Below, in pieces: positions 55,326 through 64,000 of a stretch of DNA of 64,000 nt (positions are counted from its first letter, which is position 1; each line of letters starts with the position of its first letter). Below the pieces are notes generated by a model. That model did not search any database. It was not told the origin of the DNA and saw nothing but the letters and a program-made list of their open reading frames with translations. Both the position numbers and the translations under genes were made by a program. Source of the stretch: Neoarius graeffei (taxonomy: Eukaryota; Chordata; Actinopteri; Siluriformes; Ariidae); NCBI RefSeq assembly GCF_027579695.1, contig NC_083571.1, forward strand, positions 73,699,279-73,763,278, read 5' to 3'.

Positions 55326-57289
55326 TCGTCTGCCGTACTAAACAGTAGCCTTCACAGCAAAACTGCTTGTGCCCCCCCCCCAAAAAAAAACAAAAAAACA
55401 AAACATAACAGTAAGAATTGCTTACCTTTGAATGAACTCCAGCGTGAGAGCCATGTCTTTTGGGTACTTTATGTTAAAAACATAAAATGCAGCAAAAGTG
55501 TAACTCAGAGCTACAATCATGGAGCTGATGTGGTTGTTTACGACTTCTTGGTCCACGGCGATTTTGTAATGATGATCACCTTAAACATGTAAAATTCATA
55601 AGAGAATATATTAACAAATGAAAACGGGTGGAACACGATACTTAATTATGAACTCCACGGCCACCTTGAAAGTGCTGGCTTCCAAACTTCTATTACTTCA
55701 TGCACCGATCATAGAGTTTTAGCACACAAGACTTGATGGAAATAAGCCCACCCATTAAAAAGTTATTTCACAAACAAAACATAGAGTGAGTTTCTGAAAA
55801 CAGAACAGACAAGAAGGGAGAAAGCGAATGGGGAAAGAGGAAGAGACAAAGAAGGGAGCGAGAAGCAGGAGAAAAAGACAGGAGAGAAGAAGCATGTGAG
55901 GAATGAGGAAGATAGACAGTGAAATCAAATCCATAACACATATTTTTTTGAATATCAAACAGATTACAAACCCGTGGTAAGGATGCAAGGTGTGCTTTGC
56001 AGTGGTAGTGCGGCAGCAGCAGATTCCTGTTGTTAGGAAATAAAAGAAGAAATACTGAATAGCTGAATAACTATTTTTCCATCCAGAACAGTATGCCCCA
56101 TACAAATACATTGTAGTTCATCATGAATAACACAGTGATAAAACATTTATAAACCCACCTCACTTGGGTGGAAGAGTTGTTCAGGCTTTTCTCTGAAGAA
56201 TTTTGCGATCCCAGAGATCAGCTGTACTAGATCGTTACTGGGTGCCATCTTTATCCCCCTGGACTGTAGAAAGTCTTTGATGCCCTTTCCCTTTCTGGAC
56301 ACCTCCTCTGCCAGCTTTGTTTGGACTTCCAAGCCAAGAAGTGTGTGTGTGTGTGGTCAAACATGCATGCAGCTTCAAAAAGGAAGGGCCACTCCTCCAT
56401 TAGAGTTTTCACAGTGCTTCCATTGTTGATTGCAGTTCGTTGGATGGAGTATGTGTCAGTCATCAATTTGCGAACAACTGATTCCTCCAGCTGGCGGGTC
56501 TTGAAATCGTTCTTCAAGTCATCTTTTTTAGACTCTAGTTCAGGAGTGTTCTCAACAGCAGGCTGCCACTCCACACATACATATCGATCCGAGTGGCTGG
56601 ACTTCTTTCTTATCTCATCTCCCCTTTCTGCTGCTGGCCTCGAGTTGAAGGTACATGGCCTACTAATGTTCTCAAGTCTGTTCTCAAGCTGTATGAACAC
56701 TGAATCATACCCAGTTCCAATTACCGTGGTTCCATTCATCTCTCTGTCTTGGAAAGAGGAGGGATATTGTTGTACTATCTTCTTGGCAATCTCACGCAGC
56801 TTTCCTCTTCCAGGTCTTCCACGTTCTTTAGCTAGTACATCGTCAATAACTATACGGATCATCTCTCGTCTCTCTTTAGGTTTTGGTCTCTTCTTTTCAC
56901 GTAAGGCAAGCATAAGGTTTGGAGGCATTTTGTGCCATAGTACAACAGTCTCCCGGGATGAAGACTCCTCCATGGGACCAGGTGTCAGAGGTGGATTTTC
57001 AGGGAGATGGACATTCGGTTGCAGAGACGTTGAGCCAAGTACAGCTTGCAAGTCTATGGATAAAAAACAACAATTTAATCAAATAAATATGGTTACACTT
57101 AGATTCACACCAGGGCTTGATGTTAACTTTTTTGCTTACCGGCCATTTTGGCTAGTGGTTGTCCTGACTCACTAGCCATTCAGTCTTTTCACTAGCCATA
57201 ATTTACATAATAACAGCTATTTACATCATAACAGCTATAATGTAATATAATGGGCTATAATATAATAGGTCATAATATAATAAGCCACA

Positions 57290-57364
57290 ATATAATATAA
57301 TATAATATAATATAATATAATATAATATAATATAATATAATATAATATAATATAATATAATATA
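57290..57364. repeat. TATAA microsatellite
   Basis: About 15 units of TAATA/TATAA. Confidence 0.95.
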
Positions 57365-57861
57365 GGCCTAATACTGTGATATTGCACTTAAATGCCATTG
57401 GCCCATGCAAGAAAGAACTGATCTGCCAAGAATACCATTTGCTGTACATTGACCAGAAACGCCAAGCACAATGAACATACCCTGTTGTGCATCAAATTCT
57501 ATGTAGTCATTATGACTGGGAAAATTGCACTTTTCATACAAGAAAAATGGGATCTTCTCCATTGTCCGCCATTTTGAATTTCCAGAAATGGGCATTTTTA
57601 GCTGGAAACTTACTGTATTTTGTCATACTGGTAAATATTAGTTTATTACTTGGTAAATATTCATGAAAAGATCAAATGTGGCAATAGGCATCTCATTTTC
57701 AATGAACATTGTTGTTGCAATACCTACTTTGACCACAGTCTTACACACTGCACCTTTAAGTTCTTTATTTTTTCAAAAAAATACTGTTATCATTGGAAGG
57801 TTCGTTCGAAAACATTTGAATTGAATTCAAACTGAATTGGGCTGGGGGAACAGTGACAGCA

Positions 57862-58034
57862 GTCAGAGGGCCCTCGGCCACAGGATACAGGAATCACAGG
57901 GCCCCTGGGCCATGCAGTATGGCAACCAGAGGGCCCCTGGGCCATGCGGTACGGCAACCAGAGGGCCCCTGGGCCACGGGATATGGCAACCAGAGGGCCC
58001 CTGGGCCACGCGGTACGGCAACCAGAGGGCCCCT
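57862..58034. repeat. GC-rich minisatellite, 32-bp unit, about 5-6 copies
   Basis: Unit core GAGGGCCCCTGGGCCA then GCGGTACGGCAACC. Strong base-composition contrast to the AT-rich surroundings. The period is not a multiple of three, so open frames across it are not coding. Confidence 0.92.
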
Positions 58035-58139
58035 GGGTGCTAAATTGGCCACACTGAGTGGACTGAAAGAAGGGGCGGAGACTTTGGCTCTCTCTCTCTA
58101 TATATATATAGCCCCCTGCATCACTTCTCTTCACTCATA

Positions 58140-59104
58140 ACCTGACCTTGGCTTTCAGCTTGACAACTTGCTTTGCATTCAACCTGTGCAACGTCACTTG
58201 TTTAGTTTAATATTCAACAGCCTTTTTAACCCTTTAATTATGTAATTATCCAAGTTCACTTTAGAACTTGCATCACTGAAATCCGAGACGGACAAGTCTG
58301 GCTCTGACTCGGAGTTGAGGCATAACGCCACTGCCTCCTCCAGAGTTAAAAAAAAAATGGCGTCTTTTCTGCGCAGTCATTTTCTTGGTCTGGCTAGTTG
58401 TTCTGAGGTAAATTTAATAACAATAGCTGCTACAGAAGAAGATTTGGCACGAGACCACAGGAATTGACAGTAATGTAAGCAAACAAAGTGTAAACAAACA
58501 TGGACGATTGACTAATTTAGCCAGCTATGAAGATGCGCCCAAACACAGAATCAGTCTGAGCCGCAACCAAGGGGACACCACGTAAAAACATGACCATATC
58601 TAAAAATAATTTCATACAAACATATACATTTTAATACACAAATACGTGTATTACAGTCTCATTAACTAGTGTCATTTGTATTTGAAGTTCAGCAACAACA
58701 TTTTTTGCAGTTACAGGTGTATTTTCTTGTCGGGCGATTTCGGGCGCTTTCGGCAGCTATGGGAGAATACAAGTCGGGCGCTAACGGCAGCTATGGGAGA
58801 AAGAGGGTTAAAGGCTTGTATACATTTATATTATATTATATTACATTACATGGGTCGTCTTCACTCTGTAGAATGCGCCGTTCATTTGAATGGGGCTCCC
58901 CAACGTTCGCACGTCTGTTATTTGAGGATCAGACGTGTTGGTCTATATCGGACCGCTGCCAATGGCAACAGACACCGGTGTTCCAGAACGGCAACGGACT
59001 ATTTTGTGTTGCGCAAGCAACAACCTCTCAATCATTCATTAAACTTAACATGAAATCAAAAACGTCGCCACCATGTGTGAATAATTTAAGTATAGCCATG
59101 TAAT
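58140..59104. other. Intron of the SAM gene, unassigned
   Basis: Contains duplicated phrases (CGGGCGCTTTCGGCAGCTAT / CGGGCGCTAACGGCAGCTAT near 58740-58795). No gene recognised; the 125-144-residue frames at 58669-59103 show no known motif. Confidence 0.45.
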
Positions 59105-59234
59105 AAGCGGGTTAACGCAAGGCGAGGCGGTCCCTTTCGTGGAATAGCGGCACTTCAGAGAGATCAAGACCCATGATTCTCTCTGTCGTGCCGCTATTCC
59201 ACGGTAGGGACCTTCTCGCCGAACGTTAACCCTT
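59105..59234. repeat. Hairpin-forming MITE core
   Basis: GGGTTAACG, GGCGAG, GGTCCC and GTGGAATAGCGGCAC return inverted after a loop of about 20 bp. Arms of about 55 bp, imperfect. Confidence 0.8.
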
Positions 59235-59485
59235 ACATATTATATTATATTATATTATACGTATATCATACAGCACCTTCAAAGGTTAAAAGCCTACCTT
59301 AAAAGGCTAGTGCATTTCGTGTTTATATTATATTAAAAATTTTATAAAAAACACCTTCTGCACTTTAAGGCTTGTTGTATTGTATTGACTTTTGGCCATC
59401 TCTGGCAACTTCATCTAGTGAATTTAGCGACTTTTTGCATATTACCTTTGATATGTAAACAACAGCTACTTTCTGCCCTTAAGCT

Positions 59486-59893
59486 TTACATTGCAGCTTT
59501 TGGCCATCACTAGGAGTTTCACAAATTCCTTAATCAAACGCTCTCTACCTAATGGTCAGTCTGTGACAAGGCAGTGGCTCCTTTACTCTCCTTCCTCTGG
59601 TTGCATCTATTGTTTTGCTTGCAAACTGTTCTCAAGTAAGCACAATGCGTTTGTCAACGGGTTTTCTGATTGGAAACATTCTGAGCGTATCGGTGAGCAT
59701 GAGAGGAGTGAGGAGCATAGGGCTTGCATGTTAGCATTACACAGTCGTTCCAAAGACACAGGAAGAATTGATTCTGATCTTGTCAAACAAATTGATGGAG
59801 AAAGGCAATACTGGCGGGACGTTTTGAGAAGAGTTGTTGCTGTAATTCAGTTTTTGGGAGAGAGGGGCCTTGCCTTCCTCCATATTATTGTAT
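59486..59893 (+). pseudogene. hAT transposase fragment with TTF-type zinc finger
   Basis: The frame includes LPNGQSVTRQWLLYSPSSGC, IYCFACKLFS, FSDWKHSERIGEHERSEEHR and QYWRDVLRRVVAVIQFLGER, the N-terminal half of ZMYM1/DUF4371-type hAT proteins. The front is missing and it ends after GLAF. Lies inside an intron of the SAM gene, opposite strand. Confidence 0.75.
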
Positions 59894-59924
59894 AATTTAC
59901 TGTGTGTAGCACTCAAGAAAATGT

Positions 59925-60450
59925 CAGGTCTAAAATAGCTGTGTAATGTGTATTAAGCTATCTTACCCATATATTTTCTAAAAGTCTATACTCTGTTATC
60001 TAATGTGCATTGAAACATCTCCCAACTTCCCACATTCCTCTCTTCCTTAGTTCTGCAATGCACTTTGCATTACATTGAAATGCATTAATTTTCAATAGTT
60101 TCGGGCCTAAAATAGCTGTGAATTGTGTATTAAGCTATAAAACCCATTTATTTTCTAAGGTCTATGCTCTAGATAAAATGTTATGTGCATTGAAACATCT
60201 TCCAGCTTCTAACATGCCTCTATACCTTTGGTTTGTAATGTACATTTTATCACATTGAAATGCATTGATTTTCATTCAAATACATTGGTCAATTATGGGT
60301 TTCAGGCCTAAAATAGTTATGTACATTAAGCTATCAAGCCCATATATTTTCTGAAGGCACATACTCTCCAGATGTGATATAGCAAGACTTGGAATTTGAC
60401 CCATCCTGTTACAGTCTTCTGCCTCAATCTATCCCTATGTTATATTACGG
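59925..60450. repeat. Tandem repeat of about 185 bp, three copies
   Basis: CTAAAATAGCTGTG or CTAAAATAGTTATG at about 59930, 60110 and 60308, each followed by TATTAAGCTAT, CCCATATATTTTCT and CATTGAAACATCT. Confidence 0.85.
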
Positions 60451-61141
60451 GAAAAGGGTGTGATTGATATATAACTGTATATTTTCTACATGCCTATGAT
60501 GTCTACATGTTATATAACACAGATGAAAACATATCCCATCATCCCACATACTTTCATACACCTATACCCATACATAGGCATGTATTGCAAACTGCACTGG
60601 GTAGCGTTATAAAAGCTAGTAAAAATATAAGACGGCTACCACTTAGAGAGGGCTATCATACCAAATAATGTCCCTCAGACATAGAGGATTACAAAAAATC
60701 AATGATAGATTTTGCCACCTCAGGTGGTACCAATATGTGAATTTTTGGGTCCTGGCCCATGGACTAAAAGTTGAATAAATATAGCTGCAAGCAGCAATGC
60801 GGGGCAAAGCAGTGAATCAACCTGTCCCAGCCCATGTTGCCATCGCAACAGATAGATCTGACAAGGCAGATGATCAGAGGCATACACAAAGTTTTTTTCC
60901 AAGCAGAACACTTCGCAATATAGTGTATTTGGTTTACAGTATAATAAAAGTAAACACTTACCTGCAGTGAAGGCTTGAATTAACCGCCTCCTTTGAATTG
61001 GAGGCAAAATGCCATCCAAGTCTTCGCTGGTTAGGTATTGCATATCATCAATGCTGTTAACACCAATATGTTTTAGATGATCCATCAGCTCTTCTATGAC
61101 GTCAGTTGTTAGTACAGGCATGGCCCTTGTTATAACATTCT

Positions 61142-63841
61142 TCACAACCTCCATTGTGGAAGATGCCTGAGTGGCGAGAGCAACCTTGCACCTCTGTGGT
61201 AAAAGGACAGTGGAGAATAATCACTGAGACTGTCAAGGGTTTTACAAGAAAGAGTTTCTGAACCATTTTTTTCCATTTCATAGACACCAATCTCAGGTAC
61301 CCAGCTGGCAGTTTTCCCCTGTAGCAAAAGCAGGACAGTTTTTTCACATTTGATCAGAATGCTGGCTATTTCACCCAACTGCAGTTGTCCTTTGGTATAT
61401 TCCTGTATCACAAGCATACCATTTGCATACTTGGTCCCTTTAACTTGTACTTTGTCTGTGACAATGGAGTTGGAGGAGTCTAGTCCAAAATCTGCAACAG
61501 CTGCCCTTATGCTAGCATCATACAGCTGTGGATAGAACCGTGTGGAGTCTGACACCTGAACCTGGGAGCTGAATAAATTTCCCTGACTCTGATAAGCTTG
61601 AAACAGCTGATGCCTATTCGCAAGTGACTTTGTGACATTCTTGAAGTTTTGACTTGACCTAGTGCATCTTTTAAAATAGCTATGTTTGCTTTCAAAGCGC
61701 ATCGTCCATGTGTGTATGAGAGGACCAAAATGTAAACTCAAATCTGCATAGTGCAAAAGATAGTGGTGTTTTGGTCTCAGAGGGGAATGTGGGAACAACT
61801 CCTGCCTCATTTCCACATACTCTTCAGTCAGTACCTTCATGTATGCAATCTGGGACTCTGAAAGGGTAGGTGCACAGACAACTTCAACTAACTCCCTGAG
61901 AAGAAGACACGCCTGCCAGACAGCATTATCAGCATCTGCAATTTTATCATACACCAAAATGGGCAGGAACTGCAATAACCACTTGTTCTGGGCTGCATGG
62001 CCACCAAGTTTTGTTCCTTTGTTTGGAATAGCATTTGGCTTGTTACTGCTTTCACCTGGAAATGAAGTGAGTCTTTCATTTAATAACTTGTAACTAAACC
62101 ACTTCTCGTTCTTAATTAAGTACTGCAAATACATTGCCAGATCATAGTCCACAACACCCTCGAACAAATCATGCGCTAAACAGGGCAGCAGTCCAGGCTG
62201 ACAGACATGAAAATGTGACAGTTTGTTAAACACACTGTTGCCTTTAATGCCCTGATGTGTGGTCACATCTGGGTGACTCTCCAGAAACTGCACAGAGTCA
62301 TTATACTCAGTAGGATCTCTTGGAGTGAAAACTGTGAGAGGATTGGCCAAAAACGCGGGTCTTGTGACAAGACAGTACCTACAGAAATACTCAGCACAAC
62401 TAAAATTTTCTGTGAACCCTCCAATCATGTGGGAACCCAGATTATCTCCCATAATGCATGCAACAGTGCCTTTCAATGTCTTATCCTCAAAGGAGATGCC
62501 CTTTTCCTCCAATTCACCCAAATCTGACACAAGCTCCCTGAAAACCTTGTCCACGCCAAAATATTTATAGTCTTTCTCTGAACAAAGCAGTACTAATTGA
62601 ATCTGATCAACTGTTGATCTCAGATGTGGATGTAAATTACCAAGAGTGAAATACACAGCTAAAATTTTGTGCTTTTGCTTGGCAGATCCAAGAGGGTTAG
62701 CTACTTCAAAAGCATCCTGAAAAAGCATCACCTTTAAACTGTCTGGGTCTGTGGCAAACATCTCATTTGACCTAACAACATGCCCATCAGTAAAATCACG
62801 AAATACATGTATAGGCCTACCATGTTCAGCAAGGTCACCACTGTGCATCAGCTTTTTCAACATTGCCCTGAGACTGTCAAGTAAAGGAACATAATGGTAG
62901 TGTCGCCTCTTCCCACTGTCATTGTACCCCAGTGTCACTTCCACAGGGTGAACATAATTAAAGTGAGACTTAAAGTATTGCAGCCTGCGGTGGTGTGTTG
63001 TTAAAGGCCCACTGGCACATAAGGCTGCATGCAAAGGGCTCTGTTCGTATACGCTCTGTCCCAGACTTAGTAAGGTTTCACGTTGGACACCATACTGTTC
63101 CAATTTTAAGCCCAAAACTCCCATTGTGAATTCCTGCTGCACATCCTGCAGTGTTTTCATTTCATTGACAATTTCTGAAATAGTAGAGGCTGGAACTAAG
63201 TATTTAGTCTGTAAACCTAAACAAAACAGGGCCAGATTTTCAATGAACCTATCTTGTGCATTTTTGTCATTGTCTGTATTACCCTGACATACCTGACTGT
63301 GTACATCAGTGTCGGGATCTGTACTCACATATGTACTGACCTCTGGTGTGCTGTCTGTAAGACGAGCCTGTACATCTGATAAATAAATGGAAGATATTTG
63401 GGTCGTGTTCCACCCACGATGAATCCTGGAAATATGGGATGAGAGAGAGGTCTTCACATTAAAAGTACGACCACAGCCATCAAACGGGCACACAACATGG
63501 AGACCTTCTTGGATGTGGTCATTTAAGTGAGACACCAGCTGTTTAAGCTCTACATATTCTCTCGTGCAATAATTGAATGAACACTTTAAAGGCACAGACA
63601 CACTGCGGTTCCAAGTTTGCCTAACACTTCTCTCAGGATGGGTTCGTGACATGTGAACGGCGAGGCTGTTGAAAGAAGAAAATCTACTACCACAATCTCT
63701 AAGCGCACATGACATACGCACGTTGTTCAGGTGTCTGTGTGTTCTGCAGTGACTGACATATTCCGTGGATGACACAGACTTAAAACCACATATGCTACAG
63801 GTCAGCATGGTGGCAGGCAAATGGGACTGTGGCAAGTCCAA
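61142..63841 (-). CDS. EnSpm/CACTA transposase with C2H2 fingers (899 residues)
   Basis: Starts MDLPQSHLPATMLTCSICGF. Four C2H2-like fingers occupy residues about 15-145 (CSICGF...H..H; CALRDC...H..H; CSFNYC...H; CPFDGC...H..H). The remainder resembles TNP2-type transposases: MGDNLGSHMIGGFTENFSCA, EYFCRYCLVTRP, LPCLAHDLFEGVVDYDLAMY, RPKHHYLLHYADLSLHFGPL and MRFESKHSYFKR, in which the DDE residues are expected. The frame is open from end to end, so the copy is young or under selection. A 5' exon before 63841 is possible. The stop overlaps the start of the SAM gene by 13 nt in another frame, and an acceptor-like TTTTACCACAG at about 61200 suggests that the second mRNA is made by splicing. Confidence 0.88.
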   Translation of the reverse strand: MDLPQSHLPATMLTCSICGFKSVSSTEYVSHCRTHRHLNNVRMSCALRDCGSRFSSFNSLAVHMSRTHPERSVRQTWNRSVSVPLKCSFNYCTREYVELKQLVSHLNDHIQEGLHVVCPFDGCGRTFNVKTSLSSHISRIHRGWNTTQISSIYLSDVQARLTDSTPEVSTYVSTDPDTDVHSQVCQGNTDNDKNAQDRFIENLALFCLGLQTKYLVPASTISEIVNEMKTLQDVQQEFTMGVLGLKLEQYGVQRETLLSLGQSVYEQSPLHAALCASGPLTTHHRRLQYFKSHFNYVHPVEVTLGYNDSGKRRHYHYVPLLDSLRAMLKKLMHSGDLAEHGRPIHVFRDFTDGHVVRSNEMFATDPDSLKVMLFQDAFEVANPLGSAKQKHKILAVYFTLGNLHPHLRSTVDQIQLVLLCSEKDYKYFGVDKVFRELVSDLGELEEKGISFEDKTLKGTVACIMGDNLGSHMIGGFTENFSCAEYFCRYCLVTRPAFLANPLTVFTPRDPTEYNDSVQFLESHPDVTTHQGIKGNSVFNKLSHFHVCQPGLLPCLAHDLFEGVVDYDLAMYLQYLIKNEKWFSYKLLNERLTSFPGESSNKPNAIPNKGTKLGGHAAQNKWLLQFLPILVYDKIADADNAVWQACLLLRELVEVVCAPTLSESQIAYMKVLTEEYVEMRQELFPHSPLRPKHHYLLHYADLSLHFGPLIHTWTMRFESKHSYFKRCTRSSQNFKNVTKSLANRHQLFQAYQSQGNLFSSQVQVSDSTRFYPQLYDASIRAAVADFGLDSSNSIVTDKVQVKGTKYANGMLVIQEYTKGQLQLGEIASILIKCEKTVLLLLQGKTASWVPEIGVYEMEKNGSETLSCKTLDSLSDYSPLSFYHRGARLLSPLRHLPQWRL

Positions 63842-63849
63842 CTTGATTT

Positions 63850-63919
63850 TAACTGAATAGACGGTTAATAGCTATATTCTCGTTAACGGCAATATAGCTA
63901 TTAACCGTCTGTTCAGTTA
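63850..63919. repeat. Near-perfect hairpin just upstream of the transposase start
   Basis: Two 29-bp arms (GACGGTTAATAGCTATATT core) with one mismatch and a 12-bp loop, starting 9 bp upstream of the transposase ATG (minus strand). Confidence 0.95.
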
Positions 63920-64000
63920 CCAACATGAGCCTTGCTGAGCTAACTTAGCTAGCAACTTGGGCGGCCAAACGGATTGTGGACGCTAAAAATTAAGTAAAAG

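Larger units (their letters stand above)
52158..61154 (-). pseudogene. SAM-domain companion protein of the EnSpm element (5 exons)
   Basis: Minus-strand exons: 60962-61154, 56159-57053, 55972-56026, 55426-55579, 52158-52281. Splice sites are canonical and phases agree. Exon 1 encodes a SAM-like helical domain (IEELMDHLKHIGVNSIDDMQ, SEDLDGILPPIQRRRLIQAF). Exon 2 holds RPKPKERREMIRIVIDDVLA and EEWPFLFEAACMFDH, known from fish proteins named SAM-domain-containing 3-like. The last exons give FAAFYVFNIKYPKDMALTLE, VFLGINPERGSKAEKK and a stop. Exon 2 carries a one-base shift at a CA run (about 56345): the frame changes there to EVQTKLAEEVSRKGKGIKDF. The role is unknown; a transposition accessory is likely. 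Confidence 0.7.
51096..64000 (-). mobile_element. EnSpm/CACTA DNA transposon, nearly complete, runs off the right edge
   Basis: The left terminus CACTGTAAAAAAAAATTCCG is the CACTA-type end known from fish EnSpm elements; it is followed by subterminal units with GGAGAATTCCGTAGATTTAC at about 51240, 51308 and 51374. Two genes are read leftward: the transposase (63841-61142) and a SAM-domain protein (61154-52158). The opposite terminus lies beyond 64000. More than 12.9 kb, with many later insertions in the second gene's introns. Confidence 0.85.

Noticed and set aside
56321-57175. 284-residue plus-strand frame
   Set aside because: Opposite-strand shadow of exon 2 of the SAM gene.
57837-58140. 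Plus-strand frames over the minisatellite
   Set aside because: Only the 32-bp repeat translated; the same residues appear in all frames.
58669-59103. 144-residue plus-strand frame
   Set aside because: No motif, duplicated phrases, and it lies in an intron of a transposon gene; probably chance.
1-64000. CRISPR arrays, rRNA, operons, ribosome binding sites
   Set aside because: None seen; the window is a vertebrate nuclear genome segment, and the short regular repeats are minisatellites or transposon subterminal units.

Overview
The window looks like a teleost fish chromosome segment. The evidence is a 15-exon vertebrate-type oxysterol-binding protein gene, a vertebrate tRNA-Gln gene, a tRNA-derived fish SINE present in several copies, and the usual teleost mix of hAT, Tc1, Kolobok, Harbinger, piggyBac, EnSpm/CACTA, Gypsy, Penelope-like and LINE copies. 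The order within teleosts cannot be fixed by reading alone.

Layout. 1-3540: a foldback element with about 1 kb arms, carrying in its right arm a 1.04 kb DNA transposon of the YqaJ-associated (ISL2EU-like) kind, which itself holds a LINE head. 3840-9890: a young Gypsy retroelement (4339-9863) inserted in the pol tail of an older Gypsy copy. 10085-10510: a Penelope-like remnant. 10763-10834: tRNA-Gln(CTG), minus strand. 12239-about 38885: the host gene osbp (plus strand). Its 15 coding exons join in frame to a 760-residue protein. Its introns hold most of the other repeats: Tc1, a possible solo LTR, a LINE split by a hAT MITE, a SINE split by two adjacent Kolobok-like elements, a BED-finger hAT, and a Kolobok-like element carrying SINEs and a piggyBac MITE. 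Intron 14 also holds three 39-nt in-phase candidate mini-exons, each with a GCAAGTA (GC-type) donor and a CA microsatellite behind it.

38950-40361: a second YqaJ/THAP transposon with both converging gene fronts kept. 41365-48280: a large insertion that splits a common repeat and carries a DUF4806-like gene with clean splice sites. 48831-49373: a small intact reading frame (177 residues) on the minus strand, probably a host gene or its last exon. 49532-50767: a hAT MITE with a perfect 8-bp target duplication. 51096 to beyond the right edge: a large EnSpm/CACTA transposon, read on the minus strand, with an open 899-residue zinc-finger/TNP2-type transposase and a five-exon SAM-domain companion gene, plus many internal repeats.

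Functionally, the host content is osbp (sterol/PI4P exchange between ER and Golgi), one tRNA and one unknown protein; the rest is mobile DNA, much of it nested. The least expected observations are the tandem mini-exon cluster in osbp, the paired-gene transposon fragments (THAP with YqaJ-type, THAP with P2X7-tail-like, transposase with SAM protein) and the intact DUF4806 carrier.
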